Made by a program: the position numbers and the translations under genes. Below the pieces are notes generated by a model that saw nothing but the letters and a program-made list of their open reading frames with translations, was not told the origin of the DNA and searched no databases. This document shows, one piece after another, positions 17,102 to 25,534 of a stretch of 64,000 nucleotides of DNA. Source of the DNA: a virus; IMG/VR virus record IMGVR_UViG_3300042549_009448, positions 62,001 through 126,000 of that record; one strand, written 5' to 3'. Each line of letters opens with the position of its first letter. Position 1 is the stretch's first letter.

Positions 17102-17875
17102 TAATTTAGGTAACATAGAAGTAACGTATGCTGAGTTTGCACCAGGTGTGCTTGGCATTTTAGCATCGAGTGCCGAGGCTAGAGTCACCAATATTTCAAA
17201 TAGAGTATTTCCCATTACGGCATGTTCGGCCTTTGCATTTGCACCGATATTCGTTAATTGACCGTTAATATTTACGGTTTGACCCTCTAGGGTTACTACA
17301 TTAGACGTGACGTTCACTTGAGATGAACTTTGTACGTTGATAACGTTTCCATCAAATTCCATTGATGACAGTCCGTCCTTATGATAAATTTCAATCTTTG
17401 AATTTTGATCAATTGTCAAGTAGGAGTCCTTCATTTCCAAGGTTAGTCCCCTACCTTTAGTGAAGTATATTTTGATATGTTCATCTCCATCAAATAGAAT
17501 ATAGTGAGCTCCCTCATACTCGTAATCCGTGCTAGACTGCAGAGCCTCCTTGATATCGTCTCCAATCTCTTGGATTTGACCGTATTCTGGTGAGTAGAGA
17601 TTTCCATTATTGAAAACAACTTCAACAATTGAACCTTTCTTGGGAATTGAAATTGATCCAGCCTTTGCATACTGCCCAAAGAAAGTGGGCTTTTTCATTT
17701 GTGTTGCCCATGGAATATCCTCAACCGGCAAATTATCAAATATGCTGAAAACCCTGACCCGGCAACGGCCTTCTCTCAATGGATCCTTCACATCAACCAC
17801 CTCTCCCAAGTACTTGGTAACAATTAATTCTGCACCGCTTTGATCTTTTACAATTTCATTATTTGAAGTTATCAT
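17072..17875 (-). CDS. Baseplate central spike protein (gp5/gpV-like, no lysozyme domain)
   Basis: 267 residues. An OB-fold-like N-terminal domain (about 15-100) contains GRCRVRVFSIFD, DIPWATQMKKP and SISIPKKGSIVEVVFNNGN, as in gp5/gpV/VgrG N-terminal domains. It is followed by a beta-helix-like repetitive stretch (about 130-215: IEIYHKDGLSSMEFDGNVI, VNVTSNVVTLEGQTVNING) that forms the membrane-piercing needle. The T4 lysozyme domain is absent. Its 3' end overlaps the convergent glycosyltransferase by 30 nt. Confidence 0.8.
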   Translation of the reverse strand: MITSNNEIVKDQSGAELIVTKYLGEVVDVKDPLREGRCRVRVFSIFDNLPVEDIPWATQMKKPTFFGQYAKAGSISIPKKGSIVEVVFNNGNLYSPEYGQIQEIGDDIKEALQSSTDYEYEGAHYILFDGDEHIKIYFTKGRGLTLEMKDSYLTIDQNSKIEIYHKDGLSSMEFDGNVINVQSSSQVNVTSNVVTLEGQTVNINGQLTNIGANAKAEHAVMGNTLFEILVTLASALDAKMPSTPGANSAYVTSMLPKLLSGTVTVGM

Positions 17876-17882
17876 ATATTAA

Positions 17883-18992
17883 TTATGGGTAAACGTCTCC
17901 TAGTGCTCCGTCTTTAATTATTTTACTAGTGTCAGCTCCCGGATAAACATCATCATTGACTCCTTGACCTCCAACCGGCCCAACTGGCGATCGCCTTCCT
18001 AAGAGTTGACCTGATCCAAGAACTTCCGTACTTCTATTATACACATTTTGCGCTAACACGGTTTCAAGGCCAGTCTGTAATCGGTTAGTTAGGTCTCCGA
18101 CTAGTCTAGCTGGAAGTCGTGCTGCACTAGATAAGAACCTTTGAGCTCTACCCTCGAGTGAACTCGCAAGGCCTGAAAAAATACCTAGTGAATGGTAATC
18201 TGACTCCGATGACTCTTCTGACTCTTCTAACACCCAGCCTGCTCGTATCTTGAAAGACGTCGCGAACGGTTTATCCTCAGTGTAGGCTTTAATTTCACTA
18301 CCGCTAATTGCTCCTCCGAGCGTCTCCGAAAAATCAAATTCGCATCTTTGCAGTCTGTACTTTATTTGGTGTAGTCCGCTTGCTAAATTAGCCGATCGAT
18401 CATCAATATCCCTAATTTCAAATAGCGTGATTGTCATGTCAAATGTTCTTAAGTTATCCGGTAGAGTGTAACACATTTTATCTGAATCATAAATTGCTTT
18501 ACGATAGTATTCTGCGAACTTAAGTAGAGGTTGTTCAATTGAATCGAGGCAGTTAACCGTAATTTCAGCTTTCTTATCTCCGTCCTTCACTCGCATTGCC
18601 GCCTTCCATAACTGATCGACTCCTTGAATTGATTGAAAGTACCATGGAGACTCCTGTAGTTTTCGCAACTGCTTAATTGCTTCCGGTAATTTGTCATCAT
18701 GGTATTTCGTCCACGGTGAACCATATATTGCTAACCAATCTTGCGCAGGCCATTCAACGTTAACGTAATTTGTGTCAACATCAGTTGCCGCTCTGGCGGG
18801 TCTAAATAAATTGTCCCAAAATAAACCGTCTCCGGTAGTTGAGGGTACTGTGTTTAACCATTCACTCTCGGGAGTGGCTTGATTTGGAAAAAAATCAAGA
18901 TCAAATGTTAGAAAAATCGGGTCCTGTACATCATTTAGTGCACTCTTTACGAATTGTTTATACCGCTTAGGTCCATTTATTAATTGAGCCAT
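17883..18992 (-). CDS. Baseplate / tail-tube junction protein candidate (gp48/gp54-like)
   Basis: 369 residues between hub and spike genes. The first 250 residues form a mixed alpha/beta region with KMCYTLPDNLRTFDMTITLFEI and LHQIKYRLQRCEFDFSET, resembling the tail-tube fold of baseplate initiator proteins. The C-terminal third is low-complexity Ser/Arg/Gly. T4 gp48 (about 364 residues) and gp54 (about 320) have similar size. The assignment is tentative. Confidence 0.4.
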   Translation of the reverse strand: MAQLINGPKRYKQFVKSALNDVQDPIFLTFDLDFFPNQATPESEWLNTVPSTTGDGLFWDNLFRPARAATDVDTNYVNVEWPAQDWLAIYGSPWTKYHDDKLPEAIKQLRKLQESPWYFQSIQGVDQLWKAAMRVKDGDKKAEITVNCLDSIEQPLLKFAEYYRKAIYDSDKMCYTLPDNLRTFDMTITLFEIRDIDDRSANLASGLHQIKYRLQRCEFDFSETLGGAISGSEIKAYTEDKPFATSFKIRAGWVLEESEESSESDYHSLGIFSGLASSLEGRAQRFLSSAARLPARLVGDLTNRLQTGLETVLAQNVYNRSTEVLGSGQLLGRRSPVGPVGGQGVNDDVYPGADTSKIIKDGALGDVYP

Positions 18993-18997
18993 TATTA

Positions 18998-20497
18998 TTA
19001 AATTTTATTTTCCATTTTAGGTTCAGGAAACCAACTACGACGGCTTAACATCATTACCGTTGAAAATTTCTGACGTGGTTCAGCTGCTGCATTGTAATGA
19101 TATGAAATGCTCTTTACGTAATATGCACCGCTTAAATACTCATCCTTGATTTGAGCGGACGCTGTATCTCTGCCCGTTTTTTCTCTGTCCTGCTGACTAT
19201 CTTCAGTTGCCAGCTCGTCTTTAGCCGAGTCATCACTTGCTCTTTTTAAACGATCTCCATAGATGTCAACTGCCAATCTAGCACCTCTACTGATATTGTG
19301 ATTAATACCGTCAAGCTTGACTCTTAACAGGTTCTTTTCAGTCTCTTCACGATTATGGTGATTCACCAGCTTTGCGTACTTATAGCTTAGATGACTATTA
19401 CCATAGTCAGTTCCCATCCATTTAACAATCTCGTTACCGGCATCCGTATAGTCAGTGAGATCTGGCGTTTGGTGAACTTGATCACCGTTTGGCGATATCG
19501 TTGAAAGAGGTTCAACGAACCAGTCTTTAAGAGCCTCTTCTTCTCCTTGCTGGTACATTTGTAGTCGCTTTCTAAAACCTGATCTTTGTAAAATACTGCC
19601 GTTTTCGCTTATCATTGAGTACTCTACTATCGTAAAGTCTGAGCCAGCTCCAAGATTTGAGCCGTTCGTCAAGATTATTGGAACTTGCGAATCAATACTA
19701 AGGCTATCTGCCGCATCTTTTGCTAAACTTAAATCTGCGTATTCGGTTGAGGTTGCTGCATAGCCTAGCGGAATATCCTTATCACTATCAAACGGCTTAA
19801 ATTGATTTTCTACATTTACCAAGCAGAGTGTATAGTATCGATCAATGAAACATTCAAAAAACGTGTCTTTGTTTTTGAAACTATGATCAGCGATCATTTT
19901 AATGAAGGCTTTATAATTCAAGTTTGGATTAATCCATGTCATTTTATCATCAAAAGCTTCTTCATTTGACGCGTATCCAATTTGAAGTTCCCTAGCTATT
20001 TTTTGTAAAGCTTCTTGAGACGTCATGTTAGAATAGGATTTCACGAAATTACCGTTCAGTTTAGGAATGTACAGCTCGCCATAAAAATCATATCGAGTTA
20101 TCGATTGACCCATTGGCATTGACTGAATATCCGTTATTAAAAACGTTTGACAAAGCTCATTTAATTTTGAATGACTCCTTGCGATGTAGATTGTCAATAG
20201 TGGATTCTTTTTAGGAAACGTAACTGACGTGAATGTTCCAGATGAATCAAAAATGCTCACATGTATTTTAGGAATCAATTCATCATAGTATATTGAAGCC
20301 GATATAATATCAGTTGATGGAATTCTAGCATTACCTATTTTAACCAAAGGCGATTTCTTTCCAAGTTGAGATGCGTAACCTGTGCGATCTGGAGTTCTTT
20401 GAACTTCGCCGTCCGGTTTTTCCAAATCAAGGATGTCAAGACTTGGAGGAGTCAGCTTAGGTTCAATCTTAGTAAGAATTATGCTCTCTAATCCCAT
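18998..20497 (-). CDS. Baseplate hub protein (gp27/GpD-like)
   Basis: 499 residues, one gene upstream of the spike on the same operon. The N-terminal half has IISASIYYDELIPKIHVSIFD and FLITDIQSMPMGQSITRYDFYGEL, then SNMTSQEALQKIARELQIGYA. This is the domain order of the gp27/gpD/VgrG hub family, in which a tube-like beta barrel pair is followed by a domain that clamps the spike. A charged segment (about 415-460) and a C-terminal YHYNAAAEPRQKFSTVMML strand close it. It overlaps the next upstream gene at the start codon. Confidence 0.6.
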   Translation of the reverse strand: MGLESIILTKIEPKLTPPSLDILDLEKPDGEVQRTPDRTGYASQLGKKSPLVKIGNARIPSTDIISASIYYDELIPKIHVSIFDSSGTFTSVTFPKKNPLLTIYIARSHSKLNELCQTFLITDIQSMPMGQSITRYDFYGELYIPKLNGNFVKSYSNMTSQEALQKIARELQIGYASNEEAFDDKMTWINPNLNYKAFIKMIADHSFKNKDTFFECFIDRYYTLCLVNVENQFKPFDSDKDIPLGYAATSTEYADLSLAKDAADSLSIDSQVPIILTNGSNLGAGSDFTIVEYSMISENGSILQRSGFRKRLQMYQQGEEEALKDWFVEPLSTISPNGDQVHQTPDLTDYTDAGNEIVKWMGTDYGNSHLSYKYAKLVNHHNREETEKNLLRVKLDGINHNISRGARLAVDIYGDRLKRASDDSAKDELATEDSQQDREKTGRDTASAQIKDEYLSGAYYVKSISYHYNAAAEPRQKFSTVMMLSRRSWFPEPKMENKI

Positions 20498-21096
20498 TAG
20501 CCATTAATTTTATTTTTTAATAAGGTAGTCAAAAGCTTGGTTCTTGAAATTGGATCAGGGCAGTCCTCCTTTTTGATTGACGTAACTCCTGAACCAAATA
20601 CAACTTTTCCGTTTGCTATCTTAACTGACGTATCCTTAGCTGCCGTAGTCGGAGCCACCGCTGTTCCGTATTTGGTAGTCAAATAGGCAAGTCGTTTTTG
20701 ATCCTGTTTTGTCGCAGGGCTAATGAACTGAGGTTTCTTCTTCTTTCTAGTTGAGGTAATCCAGTTATTATCTGATCCGTTTATTTTATCCGGCGTTGCT
20801 AGCATTGATGATAACACTGAGCCGTCTGGCATTTTAAGAATATCGTTAACATCAATCGCAAATGGATTTGAAATTCCATTGTATTTTAACAGAAGACACA
20901 AAAAACCTGAAGTTTGATAAAATGTCTTAGAGATCAGGTCGCCTCTCATTTGTAAACCTTCTTCAACTATGTAAGATTTACCTTGATTCACAGTTACTCC
21001 TCTAAACGAAACGCTTCGCCTAATCAGGTCAACTACTGAATCTCCGTTTGTTTTGGTAAAATTTCCTTTTTTTCCAAATATTGCAAGTTCTATCAT
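20497..21096 (-). CDS. Baseplate wedge-like protein with gp53/LysM-like domain
   Basis: 199 residues. Residues 40-90 read SYIVEEGLQMRGDLISKTFY, then FLCLLLKYNGISNPFAID and DILKMPDGSVL. This matches the LysM-like pattern (x-x-V-x-x-G-D-x-L-x-x-I, x-x-x-N-x-I-x-x-P-x-x-I-x-x-G) used in T4 gp53-type baseplate wedge proteins. The rest is Lys-rich linker. Overlaps the hub gene by one base. Confidence 0.5.
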   Translation of the reverse strand: MIELAIFGKKGNFTKTNGDSVVDLIRRSVSFRGVTVNQGKSYIVEEGLQMRGDLISKTFYQTSGFLCLLLKYNGISNPFAIDVNDILKMPDGSVLSSMLATPDKINGSDNNWITSTRKKKKPQFISPATKQDQKRLAYLTTKYGTAVAPTTAAKDTSVKIANGKVVFGSGVTSIKKEDCPDPISRTKLLTTLLKNKING

Positions 21097-21102
21097 ATTT
21101 AA

Positions 21103-23097
21103 TTAATTATTTCCATATTGACGTTGATAGTATAGTAATAATAAGCTATCATCTAATTTACTCTTGTCTTGGCCGGTCGCTGTGAATGAGTTACCTACTT
21201 TTGCAAAACCATAACCCGTTAAAAATCTGTCCCTGAACGACTGATATGTGTCCTTTTTATTAGCACTAAGGCCTTCATAAATGGCTGCTAGTCTGTCTGG
21301 AGTAGATTCAGTACTCGTCAATTGATTCCAAGCAGTATTATTGACTTCACCAAATGTATCTGACTCTGATGAAGTTCTAAGAGCTCCAGCGGTTATTTTG
21401 GTTTGACCGTGGTTTAACATTCGTTCGATTGCTGTCTTATCCCTAGGTTTTCCTTGTTTTAAAGTAACTGAGAATGTTACACCAGTCGGAAAATCGTCCG
21501 GCCCAATTTCATCGTCCCATGCCATTTTGACGTCTTGACAAAGTAGATCCCCCATCACAAATATAGGATTCATTGGATTTCCAACGACTATATGCCATTC
21601 TCCAACGGGTCTATCCGAAAGTGCCGATTTAATTGAGATTAGGTCAGGAATAGCATTTCCCAACATGTCCGGCCGCATTAGGCCTGCCTGTAAAGCTTTT
21701 AGGCCAGTTCCAAGAGGGTCTGACACTATGTTACTACCTGCTAGTTTTACTGCACCGATTAGATTTGCGAATAGAGTACCAAACTCAGATGAGTTATTTC
21801 CGGCGCTAGTAGTACCCCAGCTCGTTAGGATATTACCAATTGCCTCAGTTGTAGTAGGATCAAACTTTACACCAGTCTTAGGAAAGTACCTTGCCAATTG
21901 GCCTAAGAATTGTGCATCTTGATATGTTAAATTCATGAAATTTGAAATAATATCAAGAGCTGCAATCTTTGGGCTCATTCCATTAAACGATCTAAATACG
22001 TAATGAAATTTTAGAGAGATCACATTACTGTCCCAAAGTGACTGAACGCCTCTTTGTCGTCTACTTGATTTAGTTATCACATTCACCGGTCCGTATATTC
22101 TATTCCAATAAGGGCCGCTGGTCTGATCGTATAGATTTTTTTGATACTTTTGAATTTTTTCATCGAATCCTGAGGCCTGCGACATTTGCTCATCAGTTCC
22201 GACCGTTGCAACGTAAGCTGCTGTGATTGCTGACTTTATTTGGTCTCCTCCGGGTACACCAGTGACCAACTTTAATAGTTCATTTAGCGTAATTTCATTA
22301 CCTTCAATTGTTTGGCCAGTTGCTCCATCTACTGCATTTATTGGTTCCCATGGAATGTCCCAATTAAAAACTCCAAGACTATTTAGGGTATTGGCGGTCT
22401 CTCCTCCGAACCAGGTAACGGCTTGGGCTACCGGTATCGCATTTCTGCCATTTCCACCCAATCTTAAAGAGTCGCCTATTGGAAAAGGATACCTACGTAA
22501 AGTTATTAATCGGTTATTTGGAATCTTTCCGTAATGCTTACAGTACATAAAATCAGTATGCGAATAGGGTTGAAAACCTATATTTGTAGCTGCTGAAACA
22601 TCGGCTCCCCATTTGATTAATCGACCAGCCGTTGGATTAGATAAGGTATCTGTCGATGTGTTCCTGAAATTTCTAGCAGATCGAGTAATCGCGTCTTCGC
22701 CATTCCGATAAAATTTAATTCGTTCTTCGATCTTTTTTACTAGAGCATCCTTTCCCTGTGCCTTAGCCGACGCTAACGAGTCGGTTAGGGCCTTCGTTCG
22801 GATCAAAGTATATGCCCCAGAGTCTCCTACATAGTCCTCATCTTTTTTGAGATTATTTGTAAAGCCAATGAAATGCCCCTCTGCTCTATACGAGGCGCCG
22901 GCGTTCAACGGTGCATATTGGAATACCGTGAACTTGTTCATTATTGAACTTACATTGTGCTGTAAAAAACCTTGATCGTTTGCACCAAGTAAATCGACGT
23001 TAAACGGAGTCTTCGTTTCTTCGCCAGCTAGCTTTTGCATATAGTTCACTCCCGCGAACGCCAGCGCTGTCGTTAGCGTATTAATTCCTTCTGCCAT
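21103..23097 (-). CDS. Large tail/baseplate structural protein
   Basis: 664 residues from ATG at 23097. A TTG at 23106 is in frame but the ATG is preferred. First gene of the baseplate operon, behind a late-type box 18 nt upstream. The middle region includes RLITLRRYPFPIGDSL, VTWFGGETANTL and SLKFHYVFRSFNGMSPKIAA. The C-terminal part has VGEWHIVVGNPMNPIFVMGD, LLCQDVKMAWDDEIGPDDFP and TGVTFSVTLKQGKPRDKT, which look like a baseplate-associated beta domain. I know similar proteins as unnamed virion structural proteins of large myoviruses. No specific T4 equivalent assigned. Confidence 0.6.
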   Translation of the reverse strand: MAEGINTLTTALAFAGVNYMQKLAGEETKTPFNVDLLGANDQGFLQHNVSSIMNKFTVFQYAPLNAGASYRAEGHFIGFTNNLKKDEDYVGDSGAYTLIRTKALTDSLASAKAQGKDALVKKIEERIKFYRNGEDAITRSARNFRNTSTDTLSNPTAGRLIKWGADVSAATNIGFQPYSHTDFMYCKHYGKIPNNRLITLRRYPFPIGDSLRLGGNGRNAIPVAQAVTWFGGETANTLNSLGVFNWDIPWEPINAVDGATGQTIEGNEITLNELLKLVTGVPGGDQIKSAITAAYVATVGTDEQMSQASGFDEKIQKYQKNLYDQTSGPYWNRIYGPVNVITKSSRRQRGVQSLWDSNVISLKFHYVFRSFNGMSPKIAALDIISNFMNLTYQDAQFLGQLARYFPKTGVKFDPTTTEAIGNILTSWGTTSAGNNSSEFGTLFANLIGAVKLAGSNIVSDPLGTGLKALQAGLMRPDMLGNAIPDLISIKSALSDRPVGEWHIVVGNPMNPIFVMGDLLCQDVKMAWDDEIGPDDFPTGVTFSVTLKQGKPRDKTAIERMLNHGQTKITAGALRTSSESDTFGEVNNTAWNQLTSTESTPDRLAAIYEGLSANKKDTYQSFRDRFLTGYGFAKVGNSFTATGQDKSKLDDSLLLLYYQRQYGNN

Positions 23098-23114
23098 TAA
23101 TTGCAATCATTTTA

Positions 23115-23126
23115 GTTTATTTATCG
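23115..23126 (-). promoter_or_regulatory. Late-type promoter for baseplate operon
   Basis: CGATAAATAAAC on the minus strand, 18 nt upstream of the baseplate gene ATG, directly after a terminator. Confidence 0.5.
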
Positions 23127-23129
23127 CAG

Positions 23130-23160
23130 AAAATAAAAAAGGAAGACACTGTGTCTTCCT
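23130..23160 (-). terminator. Rho-independent terminator
   Basis: Stem AGGAAGACA / TGTCTTCCT with loop CTG, followed on the minus strand by a T-rich tract (complement of 23130-23140). It ends the head-protein operon at 23.2-27.7 kb. Confidence 0.85.
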
Positions 23161-23188
23161 GCATTTAGTACTATTGAGAGGCCGATTA

Positions 23189-23740
23189 TCACCATTCACC
23201 AATCATGAACTCATACCTGAATTGGCTAGTGTCAAATGACTCATTCATGTGAATTTCCACGCTAGTCGGCTCAATCGGAAAATACTGCCGAGTAAAGTCC
23301 CATTCAAACCGGTCCCCGATATTATCATCAATGATTTCAATTGTCGTTGTTACCGTCTCATTTTTAACCTCATTCCAGGTCTCAACCTCAATCACCAATT
23401 TCATTCTTTTTGGAATGAATATTATTCGGTCAATCCCAACCGACGTCCAATCGACTATCATATCGTATTCAAGCTCTAGCTTGCGACCTGATAGGTATTC
23501 AATCTCGGTTGAATTGACCAAGCCTATTGCTTTAAGTTGAGCATGATCCTCCTCTGACATTCCAGTATCTTTATCATCTATTGTATCAGGATTGTCATAC
23601 AGATTAATTCCGCGATAGTCAAATTCCGTTTTAAAAATTTCAGGCCTTTGATACAGGTTCTGTGCCAGCCTAAGTTGCTCTGGGCCCTTATATGACTCAG
23701 TTATTAAGTAAGACTTGAAAGATTCAATTGCCTTTTCCAT
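23189..23740 (-). CDS. Putative internal head protein with capsid-targeting motif
   Basis: 183 residues. The N-terminus MEKAIESFKSYLITES fits the T4 internal-protein targeting consensus, with cutting predicted after the E of ITE. The rest has two beta-rich segments (ELEYDMIVDWTSVGIDRIIF and KLVIEVETWNEVKNETVTTT) and ends FRYEFMIGEW. Last gene before a terminator. Its start overlaps the previous stop. The family is unknown to me. Confidence 0.65.
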   Translation of the reverse strand: MEKAIESFKSYLITESYKGPEQLRLAQNLYQRPEIFKTEFDYRGINLYDNPDTIDDKDTGMSEEDHAQLKAIGLVNSTEIEYLSGRKLELEYDMIVDWTSVGIDRIIFIPKRMKLVIEVETWNEVKNETVTTTIEIIDDNIGDRFEWDFTRQYFPIEPTSVEIHMNESFDTSQFRYEFMIGEW

Positions 23741-24084
23741 TACTTCTTTAGACCTTCTTTTTTTACTAGATCCGCGAAAGACATTGCATATCTCTCGTTA
23801 ATTCTCTTTTTGCTAGATCTGCCTGTTTTTTCAGCAGCAGTCTTTCTGCTCTTGATCAATTCAATATTGTCAGAATACAGACCCGGCACAATTCTAATTC
23901 GATCTCCATTATATTCAATCGGTTCATCCAGTTCAACTTCAAATCGATCGACATCGGGCTCATAGCTGTTTTGATAAATCTCAGAAATGGTACCGGTTGT
24001 ACCGTCTACCATTTCAATGACGCCGTTTTGTAGCTCTTCCGCGTCCGCTTTAATCATAATTCTGTCTCCGATTGAGAATTTCAT
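23740..24084 (-). CDS. Small SH3/KOW-like protein with C-terminal tag-like end
   Basis: 114 residues. The N-terminal 75 residues look like a small beta barrel: MKFSIGDRIMIKADA, then VDGTTGTISEIYQNS and RFEVELDEPIEYNGDRI, the G-x-x-G-x-I pattern of KOW/SH3-like domains. A basic linker follows and the end reads YAMSFADLVKKEGLKK, a weaker relative of the F-x-x-F-[ILV]-x-E tag found elsewhere. Overlaps neighbours on both sides (4 nt and 1 nt). Function unknown. Confidence 0.6.
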   Translation of the reverse strand: MKFSIGDRIMIKADAEELQNGVIEMVDGTTGTISEIYQNSYEPDVDRFEVELDEPIEYNGDRIRIVPGLYSDNIELIKSRKTAAEKTGRSSKKRINERYAMSFADLVKKEGLKK

Positions 24085-24350
24085 ACTGGTTCCTTTTTAA
24101 TTTTTAATGTTAGTGTTCCGGTTCCCTTAATTAGACGATGCCATTCATGTCTTGGAATCCGTATATTATTATTTAACGAGACAGGTAGTGCATTATCCAA
24201 CTGGATCATCCAGTCCGTCTCATTTTCTGAAATTATTTCTCTAGTCTCATCATCACGATGCCACTTTAACTCTATTGGATCAAGGGCTTGAGAAAATTCT
24301 CTAATTAGAACCCCATTCTCTTCATTAAGATTAGTGTACGGCTTTTGCAT
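24081..24350 (-). CDS. Small conserved phage protein (cupin-like pattern)
   Basis: 89 residues from ATG at 24350, 1 nt after the previous stop. The frame is open further but that start would lie deep inside the neighbour. Contains IELKWHRDDETREI, TDWMIQLDNALPVSL and RIPRHEWHRLIKGTGTL. The spaced His residues and beta-strand pattern suggest a small double-psi or cupin-like barrel, a pattern I associate with small unnamed proteins of T4-type marine phages. Role unknown. Confidence 0.6.
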   Translation of the reverse strand: MQKPYTNLNEENGVLIREFSQALDPIELKWHRDDETREIISENETDWMIQLDNALPVSLNNNIRIPRHEWHRLIKGTGTLTLKIKKEPV

Positions 24351-24351
24351 A

Positions 24352-24915
24352 TTACCAAAATCCTGGATATGTTTTACCGCCCCATAGATGAGCGTATCTG
24401 TTAATTCTGCATGCCCAGTAACCGGCAGTGGTTCTGTCATTTTTTAGATGACATTGATGTCTTGCTGCAAAACTTTTACGAGCTTTAGGATTGCTTACTT
24501 TTGCAGTTAATCCACCATGGACGTCTCCGAATGCAATTTTTTTAACCTTTTTAGTTTTTGGATTAACGACGTAAACGTAATACTTTTTTGTTCCGCCTCT
24601 CATTGGCTTGCCAGTCTCAACGGTCTTTCCGTGATACTCTGCTTCAAATAAAAAGTCCAACGGCACAATCTCACCTCGATATTCTCCAAATCTTCCAAGG
24701 TCAGTCTCTTCAAATAAAATCTGATCAATTCCAGTAAGTTTAATCTCTCCTCTGGAGTAGGCTGTTCTAGCTTCAGCCAGGAGCTCAAAATGAGCTTGAC
24801 TTGCTGGACGATATACTGACTCAGCTATTGAAATACCTTCATCTATATGATAGAGTAGGCTCTCTGATACCAGAGATTCATTAAATTGACTAAATGATTT
24901 TACGAGTCTTTGCAT
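24352..24915 (-). CDS. Putative head protein with N-terminal tag and conserved C-terminal Cys/His domain
   Basis: 187 residues. The N-terminus MQRLVKSFSQFNESLVSES carries the targeting-like motif and two candidate cut sites. The C-terminal domain (about 110-187) has KKYYVYVVNPKTKKVKKIAF, FGDVHGGLTAKVSNPKARKS, ARHQCHLKNDRTTAGYWACR and INRYAHLWGG. This domain recurs in T4-type phage proteins of unknown function (DUF5872-like in my memory, unverified). The conserved C and H residues may bind metal. The combination suggests a packaged enzyme or DNA-binding factor. Confidence 0.65.
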   Translation of the reverse strand: MQRLVKSFSQFNESLVSESLLYHIDEGISIAESVYRPASQAHFELLAEARTAYSRGEIKLTGIDQILFEETDLGRFGEYRGEIVPLDFLFEAEYHGKTVETGKPMRGGTKKYYVYVVNPKTKKVKKIAFGDVHGGLTAKVSNPKARKSFAARHQCHLKNDRTTAGYWACRINRYAHLWGGKTYPGFW

Positions 24916-24918
24916 ATA

Positions 24919-25530
24919 TTATTCTTTATTTAGTGAACCTCCGCACTCGCATACGTCACCTTCATTTATAACAGCCGCTTCATAAGAGGTTCCACATTCA
25001 TTGCATGTGTAACTACCTTCGGCCATGTACTCTTCATTCTCTGGATTATCAGACATTCTGTCATTATGTTCAGAACGGCGTTTACGGTCAGAGTATTTTC
25101 CCTTAGGCCCAAAGTTTTTTAACTTAGCTAAATTCTCTGCTCTGGCCTTAGGATCATAATCTCCCATCGTTCCTTTTACGTTTGTATGAGAGGCTGCTGT
25201 AATATCTCTATCGTGAATACCTTCTTCAATATTCTCATTCATTTCACCAATTAGAAAGTTAGCAACTTCTTCAATATCATCCTTTGATGTAGCAATATGA
25301 TCTACCGCCCAACTATGCCCGTTCTTTAAAATTTGATCTACTTTTCTTGGATCCATTTTTAACATGATCTCAGTCAATCTTTGGATTGTTTCCAAGTTTC
25401 CGAAAAGCATGTAGTTCTCAACTTTATGGTGATCATCATGATCGACTTTATCGGTTGAGAATTGGTGCGGCATCATTTCATGATCGTTTGGCTCACTAAA
25501 AAAGCTTTCAAATGTTTTAATAATTTTCAT
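24919..25530 (-). CDS. Putative internal head protein: targeting motif plus C-terminal zinc ribbon
   Basis: 203 residues. Begins MKIIKTFESFFSEPND, with the tag and predicted cut after FSE. The middle is acidic/His-rich and helical (ETIQRLTEIMLKMDPRKVDQ). The last 30 residues form a zinc ribbon: YTCNECGTSYEA, then DVCECGGSLNKE (CxxC...CxC). A zinc ribbon at the C-terminus recurs in two other virion candidates here. Four bases separate it from the large upstream gene. Confidence 0.65.
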   Translation of the reverse strand: MKIIKTFESFFSEPNDHEMMPHQFSTDKVDHDDHHKVENYMLFGNLETIQRLTEIMLKMDPRKVDQILKNGHSWAVDHIATSKDDIEEVANFLIGEMNENIEEGIHDRDITAASHTNVKGTMGDYDPKARAENLAKLKNFGPKGKYSDRKRRSEHNDRMSDNPENEEYMAEGSYTCNECGTSYEAAVINEGDVCECGGSLNKE

Positions 25531-25534
25531 TTTA

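Noticed and set aside
24351-24440. Longer start for the 24081-24350 protein
   Set aside because: It would overlap the 24352 gene by 89 nt. The ATG 1 nt after that gene's stop follows the pattern of neighbouring genes.
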